The translations under genes and the position numbers were made by a program. Shown piece by piece: positions 16,982 through 25,879 of a stretch of DNA of 64,000 bases (its first letter is position 1; each line of letters opens with the position of its first letter). The notes under the pieces were generated by a model. It searched no databases and had not been told where the DNA came from. It was given only the letters and a program-made list of their open reading frames with translations. The stretch comes from Amycolatopsis sp. EV170708-02-1 (lineage in GTDB: Bacteria > Actinomycetota > Actinomycetes > Mycobacteriales > Pseudonocardiaceae). The stretch covers positions 1,178,001 to 1,242,000 of the forward strand of contig NZ_CP092497.1 of NCBI RefSeq assembly GCF_022479115.1. Direction: 5' to 3'.

Positions 16982-18143
16982 GCTCGCCGCCTACCTGACC
17001 GGCGCGACGGTCGCCAGGACCGGCGACGAGCTGTCCGGACCGGCGTTGCTCCTGCTCAGTATGGGCGTCGACGGCTCGGCCGCCACCGGATCCGCGCTGC
17101 TCGCGGGCCTGACGATCTCCGCGGCGGCGGGCGGGCCGCTGCTCGGGGCCCTGCTCGACCGCAGTCCCCGGCCGGGACGGCTGCTGGCGTGGGCACTGCT
17201 CGCGTACGCGGGCGGGCTCGGCGCGGTACTCGCGCTGGTCGGACTCCCGGCGGCGATCGTGGTGGCCGTCGCGGCCGGGCTGCTCAACCCCGCGTTGGCC
17301 GGCGGGTGGACGGCGCAGCTGCCGCACGTCCGCGGCGCGATACCGCTGGAGCGGGCGAGCACGCTGGACGCGATGACATTCACCGCCGCGAGCCTCGCCG
17401 GGCCGGGACTCGCCGGGCTCGTGGCCGCGTACGCCGGCGCCCCGGCTGCCGTGGCGCTCGCGATCACGCTGGTCGCGGCGGCCTTCCCCGCCGCGTGGTC
17501 GCTACCCGCCACCGACGCGAAGCCGACGAGACCGATCCGCCGTCAGCTCGCCGACGGGTTCGCGGTCCTCTTCCGCAATCGCGCGCTGCTGCGGGCCACC
17601 GCGACGTCCACGGTGTCCTTCGTCGGCATCGGGATCGCCGTGGTCTGCTATCCGCTGCTCGGCGCCCAACGGCTGGGGAATCCGGGATTCGGCGCGCTCC
17701 TGCTCACCGTGCTGGCCGCCGCGTCACTGGTCGCGAACGCCGTGCTGGCCCGCAGGCCACCGCCGCCGGATCGCACCGTGCTCGCCAGTACGGTCCTGCT
17801 GGGCGCGAGCTTCCTGCTCGCGGCGGCAGGCCACGACGTGGTGCCCCTGCTGGCAGCCGCCGTGCTCGCCGGATTCGCCGAGGGGCCGCAGCTTTCGGCG
17901 CTGTTCGCCATCCGGCATCGGGAAGCGCCCACGGCGGTGCGGGCACAGGTTTTCACGACGGCGGCGAGCGTGAAAATCACCGGGCTCGCGGCCGGAGCCG
18001 CGGTCGCGGGACCGTTGAGCGCACTCTCCGTAACCGCCGCGCTGGGGGCGGCGGCGGGCTGCCAGCTCCTCGCGGCCGCGACGTATGTACTGGTCAGAAC
18101 GCCCGGGCGGGCTAGAACGCCATCGCCTGCGCGCGCCGCTTGA
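16965..18143 (+). CDS. MFS transporter
   Basis: The 392-residue protein is hydrophobic throughout with about twelve membrane helices (for example LTISAAAGGPLLGALLDRSP and ALLRATATSTVSFVGIGIAV) and fits the major facilitator superfamily of proton-driven exporters. The frame is open farther upstream, but MRSRYRLAAYLTGATVARTG at 16965 gives a natural N-terminus for the first helix and has TAACGT eight bases upstream. The substrate is unknown. It is divergent from the CGNR protein and its 3' end overlaps the Rv2175c-like gene by 32 bases. Confidence 0.86.
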   Translation: MRSRYRLAAYLTGATVARTGDELSGPALLLLSMGVDGSAATGSALLAGLTISAAAGGPLLGALLDRSPRPGRLLAWALLAYAGGLGAVLALVGLPAAIVVAVAAGLLNPALAGGWTAQLPHVRGAIPLERASTLDAMTFTAASLAGPGLAGLVAAYAGAPAAVALAITLVAAAFPAAWSLPATDAKPTRPIRRQLADGFAVLFRNRALLRATATSTVSFVGIGIAVVCYPLLGAQRLGNPGFGALLLTVLAAASLVANAVLARRPPPPDRTVLASTVLLGASFLLAAAGHDVVPLLAAAVLAGFAEGPQLSALFAIRHREAPTAVRAQVFTTAASVKITGLAAGAAVAGPLSALSVTAALGAAAGCQLLAAATYVLVRTPGRARTPSPARAA

Positions 18144-18489
18144 CCTCGGTGCCGTGGCTGGTGCGGAGCGCGTTGACCGGGGTGGTCCCGGGCAGGGTCT
18201 CGTCCTCGGCGAAGAGCCAGCGCAGCATCTCCGTCCGGCTGAACCCGGAATCCGCGAGCACGGTGATGGTGCCCGCCAGGCCCTTGACCACGCCGTCCTT
18301 CACGAGGAACGCGACAGGGACGTACAGCTCGCCCTTGCGCCGGACGGCGATCAGGTGGCCGTCGCGCAGCATCTGGCGGACCTTGTTGGCCGAAACGTTC
18401 AGCGCGGTCGCGACCTCCGGAAGCGGGAGAACGGCCACATCGGCATCGAGAACGTCGTCGGCGACGGGAATACCACTCACAGGTGACAC
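18112..18489 (-). CDS. Rv2175c-like DNA-binding protein
   Basis: The 122-125 residue protein has a helix-turn-helix near residues 20-50 (LPEVATALNVSANKVRQMLRDG) followed by a conserved C-terminal half (VPVAFLVKDGVVKGLAGTITVL), the layout of mycobacterial Rv2175c. In Mycobacterium tuberculosis that protein is a substrate of the kinase PknL, encoded next to it; here the kinase gene is divergent 176 bases away, so the pairing is conserved. Starts GTG 18489 and GTG 18480 (MSGIPVADD) are both possible. Its DNA target is unknown. Confidence 0.82.
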   Translation of the reverse strand: MSPVSGIPVADDVLDADVAVLPLPEVATALNVSANKVRQMLRDGHLIAVRRKGELYVPVAFLVKDGVVKGLAGTITVLADSGFSRTEMLRWLFAEDETLPGTTPVNALRTSHGTEVKRRAQAMAF

Positions 18490-18665
18490 TGTGCCACATT
18501 CCGTCTCCCGCTCCGTTAGTGCGCATGGGTGACGACTCGGGCGATGACGGAGCGTGCCGAACCGGTCACGGATACCGCCGATTCGACGAAATGGCGAGAA
18601 TCGTGATCCCCGGCGACCCAGGTCCCGTACACCAGAACATGGGTACTTCCGTACGATCCATAGCC

Positions 18666-20723
18666 GTGACACGCACGGACCCCACGCTGGTGGGCACTCT
18701 GCTCGAGGGCCGCTACCGGGTGGACAAGCTGCTCGCACGCGGTGGGATGTCGTCGGTGTACCGCGGCGTCGACACCCGCCTGGACCGCCAGGTCGCCATC
18801 AAGATCATGGACCCGCGGTTCGCCGACGACAGGTCCTTCGTCGAACGCTTCGAACGGGAAGCCCGTTCGGCGGCCCGGCTGCACCACCCGCACGTGGTGG
18901 CGGTGCACGACCAGGGCTTCGACACCCCCGGCGGCGAGGAGTCCGGCCGCGCGTTCCTGGTGATGGAGCTCGTCGACGGCGGAACCCTGCGCGAACTGCT
19001 CGCCGAACGCGGTCCCCTGGACGTCGCGCTCGCGCTGAGCATCACCGAACCGGTCCTTTCGGCACTGGCCGCGGCGCACGCCGCCGGTCTGGTGCACCGC
19101 GACGTCAAACCGGAGAACGTCCTCATCGGCCGCGGCGGGACCGCGCTTTCGGGCGGCGTGGTCAAGGTCGGCGACTTCGGGCTGGTCCGCGCGGTCGCGA
19201 GTGCGGGCACCACGAGTTCGAGCGTCATCCTCGGCACCGTCGCCTACGTCTCGCCCGAGCAGGTCGCGACCGGCGCGACCACCTCGCGTGGCGACGTCTA
19301 CTCGGCCGGGATCCTGCTGTACGAGATGCTCACCGGACGCCCGCCGTACACCGGCGACACCGCGCTCTCGGTGGCGTACCGGCACGTCAACGACGACGTC
19401 CCGCGCCCGAGCGAGCTGCGCCCGGGGATCCCGCCGCAGCTGGACGAGCTGATCCTGCGCGCCACGCGCCGCGACCCCGAGCAGCGCCCGGCCGACGCCG
19501 CGGCGTTCCTCGCCGAGCTGAACCACCTGCGCACCGTCCTCGGTGTCCCGGCGGTCCCGGTGCCCGTGCCGTTGCCCGCCGACGCCGACCGGGAGACCGA
19601 CGCCGAGCGCACCACTCCCGGTATCCCCGCCGTTCCCGCGGTGGCCCCGGCCGCCGCCGCCACGACCGTGCTGCCCCCGGTCGCCGAGGCGACCCTGCCG
19701 GTCACCGGGCCGCGCGGAACGCAGGCGCTGCACCGCGAGCCGCAGATCCCCGCCGCGCAGCCGCCCCGCACGCCTCCCCCGCGGCCCAAACCGGCGGCGG
19801 ACGACGAGCAGCCGGCGTCGCGCAAACGTCTCTACCTGATGATCGCGGCCGCTGTTCTGGTCCTCGGCGGGCTGATCGGCGCGTTCGCCTTCATCCTCAA
19901 CGACTCCGGCCCGACGTCGTCGTCGGTGCCGAAGCTGGCCGGGATGAACCAGGCCGCCGCCGGCGACGCGCTCCGGTCGGCGAAGCTGACCCCGGCCTAC
20001 ACCGAGGAGTACAGCGACACCGCCGCCCAGCACACGGTGATCCGCTCCGACCCGGCGGAGGGCACGTCGCTCGCGCCGGGCGCCACGGTCAACGTCGTGC
20101 TGTCGAAGGGCCGTCCGATCGTGCCGGACATCCAGGCCGGGACGAGCCAGCAGGACGCGGAGACGGCGATCAAGGCAGCGCAGCTGACCCCGGTCCAGGG
20201 CGAGCAGGAGTACAGCGACGTCGCCAAGAACAAGGTGGTCCGCGTCGACCCGAGCCCCGGTTCGCAGCTGAACATCGGCGGGCAGGTCACGATCATCCTG
20301 TCGAAGGGCCCCGAGCCGCTGCCGCCGGTGCCGGACGTCACGGGCCAGAGCAAGGAGGCGGCGTTCCAGATCCTGCAGCAGGCCGGCTTCCAGCCGTTCC
20401 AGGCGGGCGAGGAGTTCTCCGACCAGTTCGCCGCCGGTCAGGTGATCCGCACCGACCCGAAGGGCGGCGGCAAGGCGAGCAACCGCCGGATCGGCGTGTT
20501 CGTTTCGAACGCCGTCGAAGTACCGAACGTGACCTTCAAACGGATGGAGGAGGCGATCCAGATCCTGAAACAGGCGGGTCTGGAGCCGGACCGTCAGGGT
20601 CGCGGAAACGGGAACGGTCACGGCGGCGGAAACGGTGGTTTCGACTTCGTCCTGGAGCAGGATCCGCAGCCGGGCACCAAGGTGCCGAAGGGCACGAAGG
20701 TGAAGATCAAGGGCTTCGGGTGA
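18666..20723 (+). CDS. pknL: PASTA-domain Ser/Thr protein kinase, PknL type
   Basis: In 685 residues: a kinase domain (about 15-290) with LARGGMSSVYRG, catalytic Lys46 in VAIK, HRDVKPEN at 144-151 and DFG at 170-172; a Pro-rich linker; one membrane helix near 389-410; then four extracellular PASTA repeats of about 66 residues. PASTA repeats bind peptidoglycan fragments or lipid II, so this is a sensor of wall state. Neighbouring Rv2175c-like and IdsA-like genes match the mycobacterial pknL locus. The GTG at 18666 has TACGAT eight bases upstream. The last PASTA repeat has a Gly/Asn-rich insert (GNGNGHGGGNGG). Confidence 0.92.
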   Translation: MTRTDPTLVGTLLEGRYRVDKLLARGGMSSVYRGVDTRLDRQVAIKIMDPRFADDRSFVERFEREARSAARLHHPHVVAVHDQGFDTPGGEESGRAFLVMELVDGGTLRELLAERGPLDVALALSITEPVLSALAAAHAAGLVHRDVKPENVLIGRGGTALSGGVVKVGDFGLVRAVASAGTTSSSVILGTVAYVSPEQVATGATTSRGDVYSAGILLYEMLTGRPPYTGDTALSVAYRHVNDDVPRPSELRPGIPPQLDELILRATRRDPEQRPADAAAFLAELNHLRTVLGVPAVPVPVPLPADADRETDAERTTPGIPAVPAVAPAAAATTVLPPVAEATLPVTGPRGTQALHREPQIPAAQPPRTPPPRPKPAADDEQPASRKRLYLMIAAAVLVLGGLIGAFAFILNDSGPTSSSVPKLAGMNQAAAGDALRSAKLTPAYTEEYSDTAAQHTVIRSDPAEGTSLAPGATVNVVLSKGRPIVPDIQAGTSQQDAETAIKAAQLTPVQGEQEYSDVAKNKVVRVDPSPGSQLNIGGQVTIILSKGPEPLPPVPDVTGQSKEAAFQILQQAGFQPFQAGEEFSDQFAAGQVIRTDPKGGGKASNRRIGVFVSNAVEVPNVTFKRMEEAIQILKQAGLEPDRQGRGNGNGHGGGNGGFDFVLEQDPQPGTKVPKGTKVKIKGFG

Positions 20724-20846
20724 CGCGAAAGGTGCGGTGAAACCGTTCAGTACCGGCGTGGTCATCGGCTACCGTGAGCGCATGGTGGTCGTCGACGGCG
20801 TGAACGGCAGGTCGGACAGCTTCACCCCGCGTCCCGCCACGCCGCG

Positions 20847-21617
20847 ATGAGCTTCTTCACGGACGGTCCGCGCAGCCGGCCCCTGTTCCCGGTGCCGGAA
20901 CAGGAGCTGTTCGGCTACAACGGCCGTCCCTGGGTGGAGACGCCGCACGAGTACATCGTCCCGGCGATCCTTCCCTGGTCGATGCCGCTGGGCCGGGCCG
21001 AACGGACCATCGTGGCGCTGCGTGGCATCGAGGTGTGGCCGGAGTCGGTGTCGTTCCAGCTGTCGGTGTACTCGCGGGATCTCCTGCTCGACGAACCCGG
21101 CGAAGGCCTGATCGATCACCGCCGCGTCCCGGACTACAACGCGCTGCTGGTCGGGGTGCTGTTCCCCGACGGCAGGCGGGCCAGTTCGGAGACCATCTCC
21201 GTGCCGTCGGCCACCAAACCGGATCAGCCGGTGCTGCGCGCGCAGGGTCTGGGCGGCTCGGCGTTCCACGTCGACCACGAGATCTTCCTGTGGCCGCTGC
21301 CGCCCGACGGGCCGCTGGAGTTCATCGTCCAGTGGCTCGATCGCGACATCGAGGAGTCGCGCACCTCGCTCGACGGCACCGCCATCCGCGACGCCGCCAA
21401 GGAGGCGGGCGAGATCTGGCCCGGCCTGCCCGCCCGGGAGTCGCACGGGCTGCCCGTCCGCCGGGTCGGGGCGCAGGCGATGATCACCCCGGCCTGGCCC
21501 GCTCAGGCCTCGCCACCCCTGCCCCAGCCGCAGCGATCGTCCCCGCCCGCCGAGGCCGCGGACCAGCCGCGAAAGGGCGCTCCGCTGCCGACCCGTCTCC
21601 CCCGCCGAGCCCGCTGA
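20847..21617 (+). CDS. Conserved hypothetical protein
   Basis: I do not recognise a named family for this 256-residue protein. It has no signal peptide or membrane segment. The N-terminal 190 residues look like a compact beta-rich domain (ERTIVALRGIEVWPESVSFQ, HEIFLWPLPPDGPLEFIVQW), and the last 60 residues are Pro-, Ala- and Arg-rich and probably disordered. The ATG at 20847 begins the best continuous frame. It lies 123 bases after pknL on the same strand and is followed by a family B palindrome. Codon use is like its neighbours, so it is very likely a real gene. Confidence 0.75.
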   Translation: MSFFTDGPRSRPLFPVPEQELFGYNGRPWVETPHEYIVPAILPWSMPLGRAERTIVALRGIEVWPESVSFQLSVYSRDLLLDEPGEGLIDHRRVPDYNALLVGVLFPDGRRASSETISVPSATKPDQPVLRAQGLGGSAFHVDHEIFLWPLPPDGPLEFIVQWLDRDIEESRTSLDGTAIRDAAKEAGEIWPGLPARESHGLPVRRVGAQAMITPAWPAQASPPLPQPQRSSPPAEAADQPRKGAPLPTRLPRRAR

Positions 21618-21621
21618 AACC

Positions 21622-21669
21622 CCTCGTGAGTGGTAAGGACGGTTAGAACCGTCCTTACCACTCACGAGG
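21622..21669. repeat. Family B palindrome, probable bidirectional terminator
   Basis: Arms of 23 bases nearly identical to the copy at 16336-16381, with AG instead of CT at the centre. It starts five bases after the stop of the hypothetical gene. Confidence 0.85.
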
Positions 21670-21719
21670 CGGTACCTGCGACCGAACCGGCGCTCCCCGT
21701 AGCCGACCGGCGGGGGGGC

Positions 21720-21762
21720 GAAGGCTCCTTTCGTCGCATCAGACTCGGTGAAGGGAGCCTTC
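21720..21762. repeat. Degenerate family C-like inverted repeat
   Basis: GAAGGCTCCTTTC and GAAGGGAGCCTTC pair with one mismatch across a 17-base loop. It lies in the 265-base convergent gap 21618-21882, which also holds a half copy of family B and no gene. Confidence 0.55.
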
Positions 21763-21849
21763 AGCCCACACCACTCCGCTAGTCCCTCCTGACGCAGGTG
21801 GGATCAGCCTCAGCCACGCTCCGTGTAGGAACTTAAGACACCCTTGCCT

Positions 21850-21874
21850 CTAACCGTCCCTACCACTCACGAGG
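21850..21874. repeat. Half-site of family B palindrome
   Basis: One arm only, TAACCGTCCCTACCACTCAC, differing by one base from the full copies. It ends eight bases before the stop of the NmrA-like gene. Confidence 0.6.
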
Positions 21875-21882
21875 CCGAAAGA

Positions 21883-22716
21883 TCAGCGGAACGCTTCGAC
21901 GTTCGCCACCGCCCACTCCGCGTAGGTGACGCCCGGCCGTCCGGTGAGCTCCTGCACCACGCCGGTCGGCTTGTCGGGGTTCTCGGTGAAGTACGCGAAG
22001 CCGTCGAGGAGCCATTCGGCGATCTCCGCCGGGATGCCGGCAGCGGCCCACTGCTTGTTCGCCTCTTCCCTCGTGAGTTCCTGGAAGACCACCTCTTCGC
22101 CGAGCGCGGCCGAGATGGCGGCGACCTGTTCGCGCTGGCTGATCGCCGTCGGCCCGCTCAGCGTGTGCTTCTTGCCGACGTGTCCCTCGGTCAGGATGAC
22201 GTGCGCCGCGACGGCGGCGATGTCCGCGAGGTCGATCGGCGTCATCCGGGATTCGGGGTAGGCCTCGCGGACCACCCGCTCGGCCTTGATCGTCTCGGCC
22301 CAGCCGAGGGTGTTGTTCATGAACGCGCCCGGCCGCAGGAACGTCCAGTCGAAACCCGCCGCCTGGACGGCCTTTTCGATGATCGCGTAGTCCACGCCGC
22401 TCGAGTTCTCCGCCGGGTCGTCGGCGTTGCTGCCCGACAGCGCCACCACGCGGCGCACTCCGGCCTCCTTCGCCAGCTTCACGAAGTCGTCCACCTTGGC
22501 CGCGAGCGGCGCCAGGTACACGGTCTCGATGCCTTCGAGGGCTTCCGGCAGCGTCTCCGGCTTGCCCAGGTAGCCCTTGGCGACCTCCACCTGCTCGGGC
22601 AGCGCCGCCTTCGCCGGGTTGACGGTCAGCGCCCGCACCGGCGCCCCGGCCTCCACCAGTTCGTCGACGAGCAGCCTGCCGACGCTTCCGGTCGCACCGG
22701 TCACCAGGATCGTCAC
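21883..22716 (-). CDS. NmrA/SDR-like NAD(P)-binding protein
   Basis: The 277-residue protein begins MTILVTGATGSVGRLLVDEL, a Rossmann-fold nucleotide-binding motif, and continues with VVALSGSNADDP and FDWTFLRPGAFMNN, typical of NmrA-like atypical short-chain dehydrogenases. These act as NAD(P)H-quinone oxidoreductases or redox sensors; the substrate is unknown. The GTG at 22716 is chosen because the Rossmann motif begins there and GGAATGGGGAA precedes it. A TetR regulator gene is divergent 95 bases away and probably controls it. Confidence 0.83.
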   Translation of the reverse strand: MTILVTGATGSVGRLLVDELVEAGAPVRALTVNPAKAALPEQVEVAKGYLGKPETLPEALEGIETVYLAPLAAKVDDFVKLAKEAGVRRVVALSGSNADDPAENSSGVDYAIIEKAVQAAGFDWTFLRPGAFMNNTLGWAETIKAERVVREAYPESRMTPIDLADIAAVAAHVILTEGHVGKKHTLSGPTAISQREQVAAISAALGEEVVFQELTREEANKQWAAAGIPAEIAEWLLDGFAYFTENPDKPTGVVQELTGRPGVTYAEWAVANVEAFR

Positions 22717-22731
22717 GATTCCCCATTCCTT

Positions 22732-22774
22732 TTCGTACGCCCTACGGGATAAGATTAACCGTACCGCATACGAG
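22732..22774. promoter_or_regulatory. Possible TetR operator between divergent genes
   Basis: TTCGTACGC at 22732-22740 and GCATACGAG at 22766-22774 form an imperfect inverted repeat in the AT-richer gap between the NmrA-like gene and the TetR gene. Assignment is by position and symmetry only. Confidence 0.3.
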
Positions 22775-22811
22775 AATGTAGAATCCAGCTTCACGGCCGA
22801 GTGGAGTGTGG

Positions 22812-23561
22812 ATGGACTTCGAGCGCAGCCTCGATCTGTTGTGGCGTGACCGCGGCGAAGCCCGGCAGCCGACCAGGGGACGCAAGCCCAAACTGACCCT
22901 CGACCAGGTGATCGCCACCGCCGTCGCACTGGCCGACCGCGCGGGCGAGGCGACCGTGTCGATGAGCCAGATCGCCAAGGAACTCGGCGCCGGCACGATG
23001 ACGCTCTACACCTACGTCCCCGGCAAGACGGAACTGCTCGATCTCATGGTCGACTCCGTGCTCGCCGAACGAAACCTCCCCGGCCCCGGCGATCCGCGTC
23101 CGGACGGCTGGCGCGAGCAGGTGTGGCTCTACGCCGAGCGCACCCTGGCCGTGTTCCGGGCGCATCCGTGGCTGCGGTCGACGTCGATGGTGCGGCCGGT
23201 GCTCGGGCCCGGGCTGATGGCGGGCCAGGAGTACGTGATCGCGGCGGTGTCGGACATCGGGCTGGAGCCGCGCAAGGCGGCCGCGGCCGCGAACAGCATC
23301 GAGATCTACGTGCAGGCCAACGCGACGCTCTTCGCCGAAACGGCGCAGGTCGAGCAGGAGACCGGGGAGTCGACGGACGCGTGGTGGGGGCAGCGCTCGG
23401 TGTTCTGGGAGAAGTACTTCGACGTGTCGCGGCATCCGGCGATGACGCGGATCTGGGAGAGCGGCGGCTACGACGCGGACACCTGCGAAGCCGCCGACGA
23501 GACCTTCGCGTTCGGGCTGGAACGCATGCTGGACGGTATCGAAGCCCTCGTCACCCGCTGA
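22812..23561 (+). CDS. TetR family transcription regulator
   Basis: The 249-residue protein has an N-terminal helix-turn-helix (LDQVIATAVALADRAGEATV followed by SMSQIAKELGAGTMTLYTYV) and a longer helical ligand-binding half, the usual TetR layout, with the C-terminal type found in tetracycline-repressor-like actinobacterial regulators. The ATG at 22812 or the GTG at 22806 may be used. It is divergent from the NmrA-like oxidoreductase gene, its most likely target. A family A palindrome begins five bases after the stop, separating it from the convergent ftsQ. Confidence 0.88.
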   Translation: MDFERSLDLLWRDRGEARQPTRGRKPKLTLDQVIATAVALADRAGEATVSMSQIAKELGAGTMTLYTYVPGKTELLDLMVDSVLAERNLPGPGDPRPDGWREQVWLYAERTLAVFRAHPWLRSTSMVRPVLGPGLMAGQEYVIAAVSDIGLEPRKAAAAANSIEIYVQANATLFAETAQVEQETGESTDAWWGQRSVFWEKYFDVSRHPAMTRIWESGGYDADTCEAADETFAFGLERMLDGIEALVTR

Positions 23562-23565
23562 ACCC

Positions 23566-23630
23566 CGCGTTTCGTCCTCTGAATGCGGTAGTTGGCGTCG
23601 CGAACTACCGCATTCAGAGGACGAAACGCG
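23566..23630. repeat. Family A palindrome at the ftsQ end
   Basis: Perfect 28-base inverted repeat with a 9-base loop; arms start CGCGTTTCGTCCTCTGAATG. It lies between the convergent TetR gene and the ftsQ stop and exactly fills the gap. In other actinobacteria ftsZ normally follows ftsQ at this point. Confidence 0.88.
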
Positions 23631-24466
23631 TCAGGAGACGGTGGGCAGGTCGGGGCCGAGACGTCGAAGACCTTGCCCTCACGGGTTAGCAGCGCGGCCA
23701 GGACCTTCGCCTTGCGTTCGGTGTCGGCCGAGGTCCCCCACCGCACGGTCTTCCCGTCGGCCAGCGCGAACTCGACGCTGCCGGGGGTCTTCGCCGTCGC
23801 GGTGGTGACCTGCTTGAGCAACTGCTGCGGGATCACCCCGAGGACGCCGGTCACCGCGCGGGTCACCGGGTCGTCGGCCGAGACCAAGGGAAGCTTGAGC
23901 TCGGGCAGCCCGGCGGGCCGTTCCTTGACGGTTTTGAACACCACTCCCCCGCCGTCGACGAGGTGCACGCCGTCGCCGCCGGGTCCGCTGTCGAAGAACG
24001 CGATGGCGGTCCGTTCGGTCACGGTGATCTCGAGGGTGCTCGGCCACGACCGGGAGACGTCGACGGTGGCGATGCCGGGCATCTGCGCCACCTTGTCCCG
24101 GATCTCGTCGGTGTCCAGGCGCAGCATCGGCTTCTGGTCCGGCACCGCCGCCGCGGCGCGGATCTGGTCCGCGGGCACGGAGCCCGCCCCGACGACCTCG
24201 ACCTGCTGCACCCCCAGCATCGAGCTGAACCACAACAGGTAGACCAGCGCGACGGCGGTCAGCACCGAAAGCAGCGCGACCCAGCGCCGCCGCAGCTCCT
24301 TGTGCCGGTTCGGCCGGGCGGAACGGCGGCGGTCGTCGACCGACCGCCTGCCGCGCCGTTCCTTCAGCCGTCGAGTCCGTTCGGCCCGTGGGGTCCGCTT
24401 GACCCGTTCGGAGCGCGGACGCCGACCGGGTTCGGCCGGGCGGCGGCGTTCCCCGGTCTGTGGCAT
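23631..24466 (-). CDS. ftsQ: Cell division protein FtsQ (frameshift near the end)
   Basis: FtsQ links early and late division proteins at the septum. The product has a long basic cytoplasmic tail (residues 1-60), one membrane helix (WVALLSVLTAVALVYLLWFS), a POTRA domain (VQQVEVVGAGSVPADQIRAA) and the FtsQ beta domain. After KVFDVSAP the frame runs into the neighbouring palindrome and would continue to 23468. Adding one base in the G run at 23652-23655 gives DLPTVS and a stop at 23631, the expected ending. This is most likely a sequence error. The ATG at 24466 lies three bases after murC. Confidence 0.88.
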
Positions 24467-24469
24467 GAC

Positions 24470-25879
24470 TTATCCCGCCCGCCGGTCCAGTTCGGCCAGG
24501 ATCTCCGGGCCGAGCTGCGTGACGTCGCCGGCGCCCATGGTCACCAGCAGGTCGCCGGGTTTGACCAGGTCCGCCGCGAGCTTCGCCGCGACGTCGAACG
24601 CGGGCTGGTAGTGCACGGGGACACCGGAGATCCCCTCGGCGATGAGCGCGCCGCTCACGCCGGGCTCCGGCTTCTCGCGCGCCCCGAAGACGTCCAGCAC
24701 GACGACCTCGTCGGCCAGCGACAGCGCGGCCGCGAACTCCTTCGAGAACGTCTTCGTGCGCGAGTACAGATGCGGCTGGAAGACCACGATGACCCGGCCC
24801 GAGCCGGCGGCGGTCCGCACCGCGCGCAGCTGGGCGTCGACCTCGGTGGGGTGGTGCGCGTAGTCGTCGTACACCCGGACGTCGCCCGCGCGGCCCTTGA
24901 ACTCGAACCGCCGCCGGACACCGCCGAACGCGGCGAGACCTTCGGCCAGTCCTTCGACCGGCGCGCCGAGCTCGATCCCGGCCAGCAGCGCGGCGATCGC
25001 GTTCAGCGCCATGTGTTCGCCCGGCACCGCGACCCGGAGGACGATCTCCTCGCCCTGCAACGAGATCCGGACGACGCCGCCGTCCGGGGCGGGCGCGAAG
25101 TCCAGGATCCTGGCGTCGTCGGGGCCGGTGACCGAACGCCCGTAGCGGCGGACACGGATGCCCTGCTCGGACGCCCGTGCGCCCAGCTCCGAGGCGCCCT
25201 CGTCGTCACCGCAGACGACGAGCAGCCCGCCCGGCACGATCCGGCCGAGGAAGTCGCTGAACACCGACACGTAGGCCTCGGCCGTGCCGTGGTGGTCCAG
25301 GTGATCCGGTTCGACGTTGGTCACCACGGCGACCGACGGCGAGTAGGCCAGGAACGACCCGTCGCTCTCGTCGGCCTCGGCGACGAAGATCCCGCCCTCG
25401 CCGTGGTGCGCGTTGGCGCCCGACTCGTTGAGGTCGCCGCCGATGGCGAACGACGGGTCGAGACGGCACTGCTGCAGCGCGACGGTCAGCATCGACGTCG
25501 TCGACGTCTTGCCGTGCGTCCCGGCGATGCAGGCGACGCGGTGCCCCTCCATCAGCCCGGCCAGCGCCTCGGCGCGGTGCAGCACGGTGATCCCGCGTTC
25601 CCGCGCGGCCATCAGTTCCGGGTTGTCGTCCTTGATCGCGGTCGACACGATCACCGAGGACGGGCCTTCGGGGAACGCGTCGAGGTTTTCGGCGCGCTGG
25701 CCGACGGCGATCTCGGCGCCCTGGGCACGCAACGAAAGGAACGCGCGCGACTCCTTGGCGTCGGAGCCGGACACCTGGGCGCCGCGGGCCAGCAGGATCC
25801 GGGCGATACCGCTCATCCCGGCGCCGCCGATCCCGATCAGGTGGGCACGCGTCAGCGTGTCGGGGAGTTGGTCAGGCAC
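24470..25879 (-). CDS. murC: UDP-N-acetylmuramate-L-alanine ligase
   Basis: MurC adds L-alanine to UDP-MurNAc in the cytoplasm, the first peptide step of peptidoglycan synthesis. The 469 residues show [17 protein letters not shown] near the start, the ATP loop [12 protein letters not shown] near 115, and [10 protein letters not shown] near 350. Length is normal. The GTG at 25879 (VPDQLPDTL) overlaps the end of murG by eight bases; upstream codons in the open frame do not look like MurC. Confidence 0.95.
   Translation of the reverse strand: MPDQLPDTLTRAHLIGIGGAGMSGIARILLARGAQVSGSDAKESRAFLSLRAQGAEIAVGQRAENLDAFPEGPSSVIVSTAIKDDNPELMAARERGITVLHRAEALAGLMEGHRVACIAGTHGKTSTTSMLTVALQQCRLDPSFAIGGDLNESGANAHHGEGGIFVAEADESDGSFLAYSPSVAVVTNVEPDHLDHHGTAEAYVSVFSDFLGRIVPGGLLVVCGDDEGASELGARASEQGIRVRRYGRSVTGPDDARILDFAPAPDGGVVRISLQGEEIVLRVAVPGEHMALNAIAALLAGIELGAPVEGLAEGLAAFGGVRRRFEFKGRAGDVRVYDDYAHHPTEVDAQLRAVRTAAGSGRVIVVFQPHLYSRTKTFSKEFAAALSLADEVVVLDVFGAREKPEPGVSGALIAEGISGVPVHYQPAFDVAAKLAADLVKPGDLLVTMGAGDVTQLGPEILAELDRRAG

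Noticed and set aside
18516..20765. Long minus-strand open frame opposite pknL
   Set aside because: Antisense shadow of a confirmed kinase gene with repeated Arg/Asp-rich sequence.
23468..23630. Extended ftsQ C-terminus reading through the palindrome
   Set aside because: The extra residues translate the repeat and the antisense of TetR; one added base gives the normal FtsQ ending and stop at 23631.
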